A stretch of DNA of 64,000 bases from Topomyia yanbarensis (taxonomy: Eukaryota > Arthropoda > Insecta > Diptera > Culicidae). The DNA lies in NCBI RefSeq assembly GCF_030247195.1, contig NC_080672.1, positions 191,671,810-191,735,809 of the forward strand, given 5' to 3'. This document shows positions 54,703 to 64,000 of this stretch, piece after piece (within the stretch, counting starts at the first letter, position 1; each line of letters starts with the position of its first letter). The notes beneath the pieces were generated by a model. The model ran no database searches. It saw nothing but the letters and a program-made list of their open reading frames with translations, and was not told the origin of the DNA. A program made the position numbers and the translations under genes.

Positions 54703-57700
54703 AAAAAGTATATGCATTAAACTACAGAAGCGAAAAATGTACATAGCTGTAGATACTAGTGTACATGTTTAAAATCAATAAATAGCTACTATTCCTCGTT
54801 TAAGGCTAGCCATTAAAATCAAACTGTCCTAAATAATAAAATAGTAAATAAAAACTTCATTGTATTAAATCAATCAATTATTAAAAACACTTCATATAAG
54901 AAAGACGAGGGATAAATAAAACAAGAATGCGATACGAAATAAATTGAAAAGAATAAGAAAATTTTAATAAGCAAGAGACATAATGCAAATTAAATGAACA
55001 TGATAATCGTTGTCATTAATTAACATGGATATAAGCAATTTACAATATGAGGAAAAGCGAAAGTGAAAGGAAAATAAAGAGTAAATAATCAACAGCGAGA
55101 ACATAAAATTTCGGAAATATGGGATTTTTTTTGTGAAAAAAAAATTAGATAAAGGTAAAGGTATACAAATATGATAAAAAGGAACAAAATTACCACGAAA
55201 TGGGTTATCGTTTGTTTGATACAAGATGAAGAAAAGCTTTTAAAATGCGAATACAAAAGAGGAGTGTAATTGACGAAAATATTTATTTGCAACTAATAAA
55301 GTTATATTTGCAGAGTCAAAGAGCCAGAAGCAAAAATATGGAAGAAACAAAAAACATACTACAATACAAGAAGGAAAAGATAACGACAGAATTTATTGAA
55401 AACTCATAGTTTATAAAGACACTACGGCGCAATATAAATGAGAGGTTAAAAGTATTGGAATGAAAAAGTATATCAGAAAAGCTGCAATAGAGGGAAGCGG
55501 GAAACGCCTGCGAGTAACGCAGAATTACAATGCATGATTTACAAATAATAAAAGATGGAGACTCACTCTGGAAATCATGAAGCAGAACCTAGACACAAAG
55601 AAAACATGGACAACAATATACGAAAAGAATGAACAATTTTTAATTGGAATTAATTTTTTTTCACCCTACGCTGGCCAGCGGATAAAACATGCAATATTGA
55701 TTAAGAATCATTTATATCACATAATACAAGTATGAAAGCTAATCCACATATGAGTGGACAAGGAAACCGGAACCCGGAATGAGTATGAATGTCTTTATTT
55801 TATGAACGTGATGACAAATTCAATTTACATGACGACTAAGAATCGCAGTCGAATTAAAATACATACGAAAAAGAAAAACGTAAAACATGAACGCAGCGAC
55901 AGAAGGACACAACAAGAAGAAACACAAATATAACAGGACCTACAGAGAAGATAATACAATGAAGAGAAAAAAAAGTTAAACAAGAGGAACGTTTAATTAA
56001 AGCGGTAAAAGTGATAAAAAACAATGCAATCATGAAAAAGCAAAGAAAGTATTCAAGGGGGGCTAAAGAAAACAAAATAGAAGGGTTAATAATAGGAAGC
56101 TTACATATTTCCGGGGAATAATATTTTTACGGTATCTTTATAGGATCACCATGGGTTGCCAAATTGAGAAGAATACGAATTTAGAGGTAAAAGATGAAAT
56201 GAAGAAAAGCGTCTGAGGGGAATAATTAAAGGACTAATGACATACAGGATACAGATGGAAAAACAATGGTTGAAGGAATGTTTCAACAAACACGTAAAAT
56301 ATATAAATAATACTGAGTACGAATCAATCAGAAACCCATGCCCAACAGCAGGAAACTTCATAGGACGAAATTAAATACTATAACAAAACACCTAACTAAC
56401 AACATATCGGGAAACGGGAAACAAGAGAAAAATAAATAAAGTGGAGAATTATGAATAAATAAATAAAACAAAATAATAAAGGAAGAATCTAAGTTTAATT
56501 TCAGTAAAACCAGGTTCCACCCGCAACCACCTTACTGGAAAGGGGGAGGAGGCCACACCAATCCAAACGAAGGATACCAAAATCTCGCCGAAAGAAGGAA
56601 ACATCGATAGCAGAGGTAACACTCAATAACATTTAATCACATTTACAGCGCACTAACAAACTAAGCTATTTACAACAATTCGAAGCATATTACTAACAAA
56701 CTACTATTTCTTCATAAAAAACACAGCATATTACTAACAAACGGTTATTCCTCCATATGAAAAAACACATAACATAACTAACATTACTAACCATTTGTTC
56801 GGAAAAACATAGATCAGATAGAATACCCGAACGTGAAGATAGATTAGATTGAATGCCCAAACGATAATATATGATTTGATAAGCGATGAAAGTTACATAA
56901 TAACATTAATAAGCGGATAAAATTACACAATTTAATATCAATTTATTATCCACAAAGAATTTTTTTTGAAAGCAACAAACAAACAAGTGAAATCTGAAGA
57001 TCAGGGACAAAAGAAATTTTTCACCCCCAGGAAGCCAACATAACCACATACTTTTGGTCTGAAAATTTATGATGACAAAGGACGAAACAGGCGGAAGACA
57101 GAGGGTTGAAGGTGTTGGGTTGTGACGGCAAGGGCGGAGCAACAGTGAAGGATGAGAACTGGACCAACTAACGAAAGGTCAAGACCGGAGCGAGCAAATA
57201 ATTCGAAGGTAGAGAATGGTCGCAAGACAAGCTGCAATATGAATCAAGAAAAAAAACCATGAAGAATCGGAGTCGCAACCACAAGAAAAAAAATCGACTC
57301 ACGCTGGACATACTGCCAGTCATTATGCAGTGTTCAGTAAAGCGCAGTCAGAACCGTCCAACTCTGGCTGGAGCAAAACAACAACAAAATATATAAACAA
57401 TGAACTAAAGAAACGCATCAACACCACATCATGCGGGAAGCATTTTTACAAACTAGATGGCAGGAATAAAGTAGCCATCAGGAAATCAGCAAGGCAAATT
57501 AAAACGTCAGCAGTAAGAATCCAGTAGGAAGGGTCGTAACACTAGCAAGTCAGCTACAGATTACGCATTGCAAAGACGACTGAGATAAGTTACACATCGC
57601 ATTTCGTCTGCAACATTATACAATTCACGAGGCAGGATAAGTCAAATATCCTATCCTCGACAACCACAAGAACAACAACAAACGAAGAAGACGGAGAGGA

Positions 57701-58077
57701 AGGAAACGAAGTAACGAAATCACATAATCCACTCGAAGTGGACGCAAACCAAGCTCCAGATGCAGCATAGATGAAGGAAGCTAAGGCAAACGAACGGAAA
57801 ACCAACCCCGGACTCACGAGATGGCAGCCGAAACACCCACACCCGATATCCAAAGTCGACCAATTGATAAGTCCCAAGATACACGGGTACAGGCAGTACT
57901 ATATGAACAATCAACCCAGAAGACGACATCCCAAGGCAGACTTCAAGCAACAGCAACTACAACGGCTTCTGGGAGGGCAGCATGATAACATATTTAGGAG
58001 AACAGTAAAGAAATTAATATAATACCAACACGTAACATTGATAATGATCTCTTCAAGATAATTATCAACTCATTAAC
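54703..58077 (+). other. Purine-rich, gene-less 3' part of the gypsy element
   Basis: The plus strand is strikingly A- and G-rich over more than 3 kb, as retroelement RNA strands often are. No envelope or other protein can be recognised, and frames are below 100 codons. A Lys/Thr-rich frame at 57330-57527 and a Gln/Arg-rich frame at 57771-58022 are the only ones that look at all protein-like, the second ending just before the purine tract. Confidence 0.4.
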
Positions 58078-58087
58078 AAAGGGGAGA

Positions 58088-58990
58088 TGAACAGCCCCAC
58101 AATTGTAAACACCTAAAATTGCGCAACCAACAATTCTAAGGTTGACGTGAAACAACTCGCCACTAGCGAATTTGCAAACGCAGCGGCTTAAGTCGCGGTG
58201 CACATAGCATAACGAATGTGAGTCATTGTGTTGATCGTAGAATTAATTATTGTTTATAGGTATCCACGGTAAATAATTGATTTCCAATGACACCGGCTGC
58301 AGGTGTTTTTATGATTGTATAGAATTTGGCTGTGCCAATATTAATTAAAGTAATTATTTACATAGGCGTGGCGTTTTCATGATTGTGAGCGCATCGATAC
58401 AAATGCATGATTATGTTTGGGAAATAGAGCGTTCAACTACTTACGAATAGCTTTAGTTAGAACAGGAGAACACGAGGTTCTAGCGAGAGCCGAAGGCTCA
58501 CTAACACTACACCAATTAGGAAGTACTCACGTTCGGGGATCTTCGGAAAGTAATAGAAGACAGCAAGAGTTACCTTAGGATAGAGGAGAATAGGAATACA
58601 TTGACACAAAAGTTACATACGAAGGAGAAAGATAGAAAGCCATGCGACACTAATACAATATAATGTCAATCGCATGCGGAACAGGGATAGATAGTTAATA
58701 ATTGTAATTTTTGCTGAAGTAATCAAGAATTTCACTATATAAACTTTAGAAGATTTAGAATCGGCGGCTTTTTTCCTTTTTCAATTAACTCGATCGAGGC
58801 CCATGTACTATGCGTACCTCTGGCTGCCAACAACCGAGATCAATTTAAGTAGTAGATTAATTAGGCGCGAAAGAATCGCACAGTTGGGTAGTTTAGGAAG
58901 TGAGATTGTGCAAGAAAAAGTAGGGAAAATATATAGTGTTTTTGTTTTTACAATCCGTTGTGTTTTTCTTTATTTCCGCGGATCCGGTAA
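58088..58990 (+). repeat. Candidate 3' LTR of the gypsy element
   Basis: Starts TGAACAGCCCCAC directly after the purine tract AAAGGGGAGA, as an LTR should (TG...). It contains CTATATAAAC (about 58735), a plausible TATA box. The right end is not defined and no 5' LTR is in the window for comparison, so the call rests on position alone. Confidence 0.35.
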
Positions 58991-59600
58991 CTAATTGGGC
59001 CGCGTTGCGTAATCGTTTTGCGCCGCAGTTGTACTGAATGGATTTAATCAAGTTCTTCGGTATTTTGTCGAAAATATTTGTAGCAATGTTGTATTAAATT
59101 TTGGAATATGTAGGACATTCATTATCAACGGAAAAATAGTGTTTTGAAAAATATTTCGAAAACGACTCGGAAAAGTGAAAATTTTCAGCCCATCCCGCAC
59201 AGAGCCGTCAATATGGTGCAGCAACCGAACAATAAAATAATGGAAAGTTTATATATAGGTCCACTACATGTTTGTTCCTATGATTATTCGTATTGGGTTA
59301 CTTGACGAGAGCAGTTGGTGGGGGAAACCGGCATATTAGTTTTGGTTATGCCACTAGAACGAGCGAGAAAGCGATCGTAGTGCATATTAGCGAAAGCGGT
59401 AAGTACATTTTGAACCTTAATAACTTTTCTTCTACTAAACGGATTGCCAATCTTGTTTCATAAATCGGAAGAAAAACGTTCAACGCTTGCTACCGATACG
59501 TTGTTTGCTATATAAAATTTGTTTAAATAGTTCAAAAACTACTTTAAATGAGAATCAACATTAATGATAAAACCTATAAATAGGGGTGTCGCAGCTTTTC
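58991..59600. other. Intergenic, no gene recognised
   Basis: AT-rich; no terminal repeats or coding similarity seen. Confidence 0.4.
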
Positions 59601-59654
59601 TCAAAGCCAGACGTGTGTAAGACGCAGTGCATAACAGACGAAGCTGCATCGGAC

Positions 59655-59830
59655 GACCAATCAAATCGGCTACCACCGGAGAGAAGAAAAACGTTGGTGG
59701 AGGTGGTGGCGGTGAGAAGGCCAAAAAGCCAAATGCTAAGAAACGCAGTCACTGAAAAGGCGGTAGTAACTGCCACTAAAAATGCCACCAAAACATCGAA
59801 GGCTGCAAAGCGTACTCATTCGGTGTGAAT
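59655..59830 (+). pseudogene. H1: Possible histone H1 C-terminal remnant
   Basis: Two overlapping frames give H1-like runs: TTGEKKNVGGGGGGEKAKKP followed by NAKKR, and after a frame change AVTEKAVVTATKNATKTSKA then AKR. Lys/Ala/Thr/Pro-rich tails of this sort are typical of linker histone H1, and the location in a decayed histone cluster supports it. The globular domain is absent. Low-complexity basic sequence can mislead, so confidence is modest. Confidence 0.4.
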
Positions 59831-60404
59831 TGCGAAAGGGGAAAGATCATATGTATGTACGCAGTAAAAACAATCGTCGACAAGGTTTGAATTGTTTTAA
59901 AAGATTCTCGTCTTGTATCAACATAGTTATCTACAAACCGTCCTTATTAGGACGAATGCAAAATGGAAAAAGAATTTAATTAGAAAGTTTCTTTTATTAA
60001 CTAGTATTAAGTTTGCGCTTGTTAATTCTGTACTTTTACCAGTGAATCATAATAAAATGTTTTTTCTAATCTACAAACCCGAAGGTTTTTGCAAATCCTT
60101 CCAAGAAAATCATTGAATGTGGCAACTCTGCCACCAAGCGAAAGCTACACCAAAACGAATGATGAAAATATTTTCATTTATCGAACAAAAGGATTGCGTT
60201 CCATCTGCATTGTAGTCAATAAATAGAAACGCCTTGATGCAAAGCGTGCTCATTCGGTGCGAGCTGCGAAAGGGGAAAGATCGTATGTATGTACGCAGTA
60301 AAAACAATCGTCGACAAGGTTTGAATTGTTTCAAAACATTCTCGTCTTGTATCAACATAGTTATCTACAAACCGTCCTTATTAGGACGAATGCAAAATGG
60401 AAAA
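59805..60404. repeat. 166-bp direct repeat pair (59805-59970, 60239-60404)
   Basis: GCAAAGCGT(A/G)CTCATTCGG through CAAAATGGAAAA is present twice, 434 bp apart, with about ten differences. The first copy continues the H1-like end. Each contains CGTCCTTATTAGGACG, a 6-bp stem with a TATT loop, perhaps a worn histone-type stem-loop, though the loop does not fit the consensus. Confidence 0.75.
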
Positions 60405-61110
60405 GATGGGTTGGTAATGTATATGACATAACAGGGGTGTCGTGACCACATTTCGAAGTTATTTCAAATCTTGCAAAGCATAAATTGACATAATTTCAAT
60501 GATTGTTCCTATATGAATGAAATGACAAATTTTCGGGTTAACACGGCAATAACTTTGCAATTTATAGAACAATTTTATATTTTTAGTTATCATATAATAA
60601 CTGTCATCTCTTCCACACAACTTAACCCTCTGCTGCCAACCCCGTGGTTTTGCGGGGTTAATGAGAATCATTGTAAAATGTCCAATACACGATTTTATGT
60701 TGTTACCTCCACTAAAATCACTTCAAAACACTCCCACCTGTCATACAAGTACATTGTCTGCTTGTTGAAATCATATAAAATTATTGACCTGTATTCAATG
60801 CGGAGAACTCGGTAATAAAATTGTTTTACTGAATAGGTTAACGAACGGGAATCCCAGGAATATTTTGCTGAGCCCGGTAAATCGAACTTAAAGCGTAAAA
60901 TTTAGCCATTTGAAAGAGATACAAGCAGAATTTTAAGAATATGATCATCGCGGTTATGTCCCGGACATTATCCGCCCCTAGTTTTTCGCTAAGCGTGATT
61001 CATTTCTGTACGCTAGGAAAAAGATTCCGATGGTTTACACATTCAAACATCCATATCTTGGAAACTAAACATCAGAATCAAAAACAAATTAATAGCGTTT
61101 TTACTGTTTG
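60405..61110. other. Intergenic; contains a GC hairpin
   Basis: AACCCCGTGGTTTTGCGGGGTT (about 60639-60660) can form a strong hairpin in otherwise AT-rich DNA. No gene is recognised. Confidence 0.45.
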
Positions 61111-61114
61111 ATAG

Positions 61115-61314
61115 GTCTTTCATTTAAAATTGGTTTGGAAAAGATCGGTTCAGCCATTGCTGAGAAACACGAATGAGAATTTGTCCGTTACATACACACA
61201 CAGATATTGTCCCAAATCGTCGAGCTGAGTCGATTGGTATATAAGACTTGGCCCTCGGAAAAAATCTTAAAAGTTTGAGCGAATTCTATACATTTCTTGT
61301 ATAAGAAATGTAAA
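61115..61314 (+). repeat. Diverged copy of the hairpin-ended mosquito repeat (3' part)
   Basis: Keeps the block order of the copies at 2.8-14.5 kb: TCTTTCATTTAAAATTGGTTT, GATCGGTTCAGCCATTGCTG, a short AC tract, CGTCGAGCTGAGTCGATTGG, TTGGCCCTCGG, and a terminal hairpin CATTTCTTGTATAAGAAATG plus TAAAA. Sequence identity is low, but the final hairpin still pairs fully with different bases. Confidence 0.75.
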
Positions 61315-62037
61315 AAGGAAAGTAAAGGAAGAGAAACAAAGAAAAGCTGAGCTTAGAAAGAATAACAAGAAACCATCTCGTAAACAAAAGAATTAAAAAT
61401 TAATATTTAGTACAAGAAGATTCCTGACGAACTTTGAACCTTGATTTAATTTGCACTTGAGATTGTTACTCCATAATACTGCTACAGATGAATTGTTACA
61501 CGAAATATATTATTGTTAACGCTATTGCATAACATTTAATGCTGCTTTGTTAAGTCTGCAGTAACCTAATTGTACCGAAAGTGTTTCTATTTCTCAAAAT
61601 GATAGAACTAAAAAAATACCTCATGCAGTCAGCCTTCCATATAAAGATTAATGTACCATTTTTGATTGACAGTCACTGATTTGCTTATGTTCTTCTTTCA
61701 TGCATTAAATGTACTGCAAAGAGAACGAGTCAGTTGGTCAGTTTAGTAGAAAAACTTCACTGTTTCCAAAATATATCCAGTCACATTCAGTGTGTCCAAA
61801 ATATTCTTGGAATACAGTCCAAATTAGTGTGGAAGGGTCCAAAATGTGAAAAATTCATGCTGTGAATAAATGTCATTATGTCAATGTATAAAACATCCAT
61901 TGACAGTTTTCTTTCAAGAACAATAATTTTGGAGCAGACTCGTGCATGTATTGCATTCAAAAACATAGGAAAGCAAATATTTTTTGACGTTCACGTAATT
62001 TCACTTCCTCTAGGGGTCCAAAATTGGTTGGTTACCC
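61315..62037 (-). mobile_element. Truncated, inverted copy of the GGGTAACC TA-target transposon
   Basis: From the transposase-tail sequence (GGAAAGTAAAGGAAGAGAAA) at 61317 through to TTGGTTGGTTACCC at 62024-62037, followed by TA. It matches 35,460-34,024 in the opposite orientation but lacks the 672-bp duplication, so it represents the unduplicated form. The left side is cut by the repeat hairpin at 61310. Confidence 0.8.
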
Positions 62038-62039
62038 TA

Positions 62040-63500
62040 ATAAGGGATGCGGACGAAAATAGCTGACCACCGCTTCTTCATTTTGATGATATATCTATAA
62101 TGATTAAATCCCTTTGAAGTGAGAAATCTTAAAGAACTTGTGTTTGTGAACATCTTTACTGAGGACGAAATAACGTGGCGAAGGGTCAAAATTAGCATAC
62201 ACACACGCGAAAATCGATTTTAAATAACACTAATTTACAGCATTTCTGAACTAAATCAGCTAGTGGTCATTTTCAATATAAAATCGTGTGCTGAATCCGA
62301 AAATGAGGTCCAGAAAATTTACAGTAGAACAGTTTTCGAGTTACAGTGAAAAGATGAATTTTTCCTTTAAATTTAAAAGTACGTTCAGTAAATATCTTCG
62401 GTTGTAGTGCATCGATATGAAGTATTATTATGTTGAATTAAAGGTAACTGAATGCACTTCCGATCGTTAGGACATTTTGTTTTAGTGCGACTACTGGTTC
62501 TGACGTCATTTACGAATCTATTGAACTTTTTCTTAATTTTTCGTTGTTTTTTGAACAAAAATGAGCGTGTGGTCAATATTTTCAGCAAGATAAAGCAATC
62601 CCAAAAATTGTATTTTTATGGGCAATTAAAGCCTGCCAATAACCAATGAAAATAAGCACTTGTTAGTTTGAATCCGATGAAAATTGCGAAAGTTATTCAT
62701 TTTTTTGTAACATGGCAATTTTTGTGTTTCTCTGGGTCAACTTATTGAACCATCTCGATATGAGGGACTCTCTGTCAGAATTCTGTTATACAAGTGAATG
62801 GAAGAATTTTGAAAGAATTTAATGTGGGGTAATATTCGAACTCGTTTATCAAAATGATTAAGGACTTCTGATAACAATAATTTCAGCCTCAGTGGAGTAA
62901 TGTCATTAAAAATTCGGCATTAAAAATACGCATAATATTTACATGTACTGAATCTTATATGTACAAAACACGTTGTAAACTGTACGCTCCACAATGCCTT
63001 AATACACGCATCGGAAGCCTATGACTGTGCAAAATGCTAAATTCGGGCACTAGTCTCACGAATGATGACTTATCCACCTATTTCGAGACGTTTTGTTCTA
63101 CTAACAATTTATTTTACGTTATTAAAATGTCTAGAAGTTTATAATTTGAAATTATGTTGGATTCATATTGGCTTCTATGATGTACCGATTTTACTGTACT
63201 GTACTGTTGGGTAAACTGTAACTCATTTTCGGATTCACCACGCAATTTTACATTAGAAATGGTGTTCGAATATTGAAGTTCAGATTTTTATTTTTATTTT
63301 GTAAACTAGTGTAATCTGAAAGAAGCACATTCCTGGTTGATTCTTGCTAATTGCATGCACCGAGCCGCAAATCTTGAACAGTTTTTGTTCGAAGATTCGC
63401 CTCTTTGACGTTGGAAGTAAATTGATTTTATTCGATGGCCAGCCTATTTGGTTTTGAACGAAAACTAATCCGGGTACAGAACTGGGGGTCGTTTGAGGCC
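62040..63500. other. Intergenic, no gene recognised
   Basis: AT-rich with frames of 62-67 codons lacking similarity. The last ~250 bp before 63503 contain only short frames; they may be the lost upstream part of the third H2A, but I cannot show it. Confidence 0.4.
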
Positions 63501-63502
63501 TA

Positions 63503-63709
63503 ATGGAATATCTCGCTGCCGAAATATTGGAGCTTGTAAGAAACGCACCCGCGGAAACAAAAAGACCAGCATTATCCCGTGTTAGCTGCAGCTGGCCATT
63601 CAAAATAACGGAGTTGAGAAAATTGCTCTCTGGCGTGGCTATTGCCCAGTATGGTGTGTTGCCTAGCATCCGCACCATTCTGCTGCTAAAGAACCCGAAC
63701 AGAAAGTAA
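63503..63709 (+). pseudogene. H2A: Histone H2A, C-terminal remnant (copy 3)
   Basis: Uninterrupted 68-codon frame: MEYLAAEILELVRNAPAETK (H2[21 protein letters not shown]), a scrambled RIIPRHLQLA segment (SRVSCSWPFKI), then ELRKLLSGVAIAQYGVLPSI and RTILLLKNPNRK with TAA at 63707-63709. The acidic-patch region and the docking domain are recognisable but with many changes. The leading ATG is the internal Met of H2A, so this is not a complete gene. It differs from copies 1 and 2 and does not share their VKVLKLEG changes. Confidence 0.85.
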
Positions 63710-63859
63710 TATCGAAATTGATCGTAGAAATGTTAAATTTACAACAGTTTTATTTGTTAACAACAGCTTTTCTTGTAACATCAATGTGCTTATGATGCAG
63801 TCCTGCATGCCTCCAAAACCTACAACGGAAAAACAATGTAAATCGATGTTTTTTTTTAT

Positions 63860-63949
63860 TTCGATTATAGAGCTTAAGGTCCTTAAGGTCATTCGCCTCT
63901 TCGGGTTAGAAAAATCTCCTATGAAAATTTTCTAACCCTATGTACGATG
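63860..63949 (-). mobile_element. SINE fragment (same family as 40133-40262)
   Basis: TTCGATTATAGAGC, GGTCATTCGCCTCTTCGGGT, and AGAAA...TTTTCTAACCCTATGT follow the 3' half of the SINE. The tRNA-like head is missing because similarity stops at ATGTACGATG. Confidence 0.6.
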
Positions 63950-64000
63950 TTTTTGATTTCAGAATGTATGGGAAAAGATCAATTTTTTTATTGTTACATC

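Larger units (their letters stand above)
51733..58077 (+). mobile_element. Ty3/gypsy LTR retrotransposon, 5'-truncated and decayed
   Basis: The plus strand carries RT, RNase H, integrase and a GPY-type integrase tail in the Ty3/gypsy order (RT-RH-IN). Gag and protease are missing, as the sequence is joined to unrelated DNA inside the N-terminal part of RT. Several stops and one frameshift inactivate pol. Behind pol are 3.4 kb without a recognisable gene, then a purine tract AAAGGGGAGA (58078-58087) before a candidate 3' LTR. Confidence 0.85.

Noticed and set aside
57590..57877. 95-codon minus-strand hydrophobic frame behind the gypsy pol
   Set aside because: It is the complement of purine-rich retroelement sequence; its Ser/Val-rich composition follows from that bias.

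Overview
This window looks like heterochromatin-like or repeat-dense euchromatic DNA of a culicine mosquito, most likely an Aedes. The reasons are the abundance of one interspersed repeat family (starting near AACCTGTTTTAATCCACC and ending in a GCCTTTCT/AGAAAGGC hairpin), a tRNA-related SINE of the Feilai type, a single-ORF RNase H-bearing non-LTR element of the Lian/LOA type, and many TA-target and hAT miniature transposons. I see no intact host protein-coding gene. Species assignment is inference; no database was searched.

Layout. 1-2340: two identical 425-bp direct repeats flanking 1.1 kb that contains a piece of the mosquito repeat. 2341-14497: copies of the hairpin-ended repeat family, comprising a 211-bp tandem pair, two ~3-kb tandem units with (ACAT)n tracts of different length, and two ~2-kb copies facing each other as a large inverted repeat. 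14508-15380: the 3' end of a dead Jockey-group reverse transcriptase. 15.4-19.9 kb: AT-rich DNA with a Transib-like end, two small TA-target MITEs and a ~490-bp (TA)n tract. 19.87-26.25 kb: sequence bounded by matching ~50-bp terminal inverted repeats and TA dinucleotides, carrying nested MITEs and at least one host gene fragment (the end of a DnaJ domain).

26.5-32.4 kb: a decayed CR1/Jockey-group non-LTR retrotransposon (ORF1, endonuclease, RT, AAAT tail), split in ORF1 by a 2.1-kb insert with an 18-bp target-site duplication. 33-48 kb and 59-64 kb: remains of a histone gene cluster. H2B and H2A occur as divergent pairs twice, with further pieces of H3, H4, a third H2A and possibly H1; several are followed by the animal histone 3' stem-loop. 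The cluster has been cut up by a hAT miniature element, a TA-target transposon, a Transib-like miniature element whose ends look like RAG recombination signals (12- and 23-bp spacers), another TA MITE, and a 7.3-kb hAT-bounded insertion that split a histone stem-loop. Inside the last lies a nearly full-length Lian-like element on the minus strand, flanked by 439-bp direct repeats.

49.0-51.1 kb: a second, internally deleted Lian-like copy. 51.7-59.0 kb: a decayed Ty3/gypsy pol (RT, RNase H, integrase) followed by 3.4 kb without genes and a possible 3' LTR. 59.6-64 kb: H1-like and H2A remnants, a diverged copy of the hairpin repeat, a transposon end and a SINE fragment.

The genes here do not work together as a pathway. 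The window is a record of nested insertions, and several junctions (target-site duplications, empty sites, split stem-loop) let the order of events be read directly.
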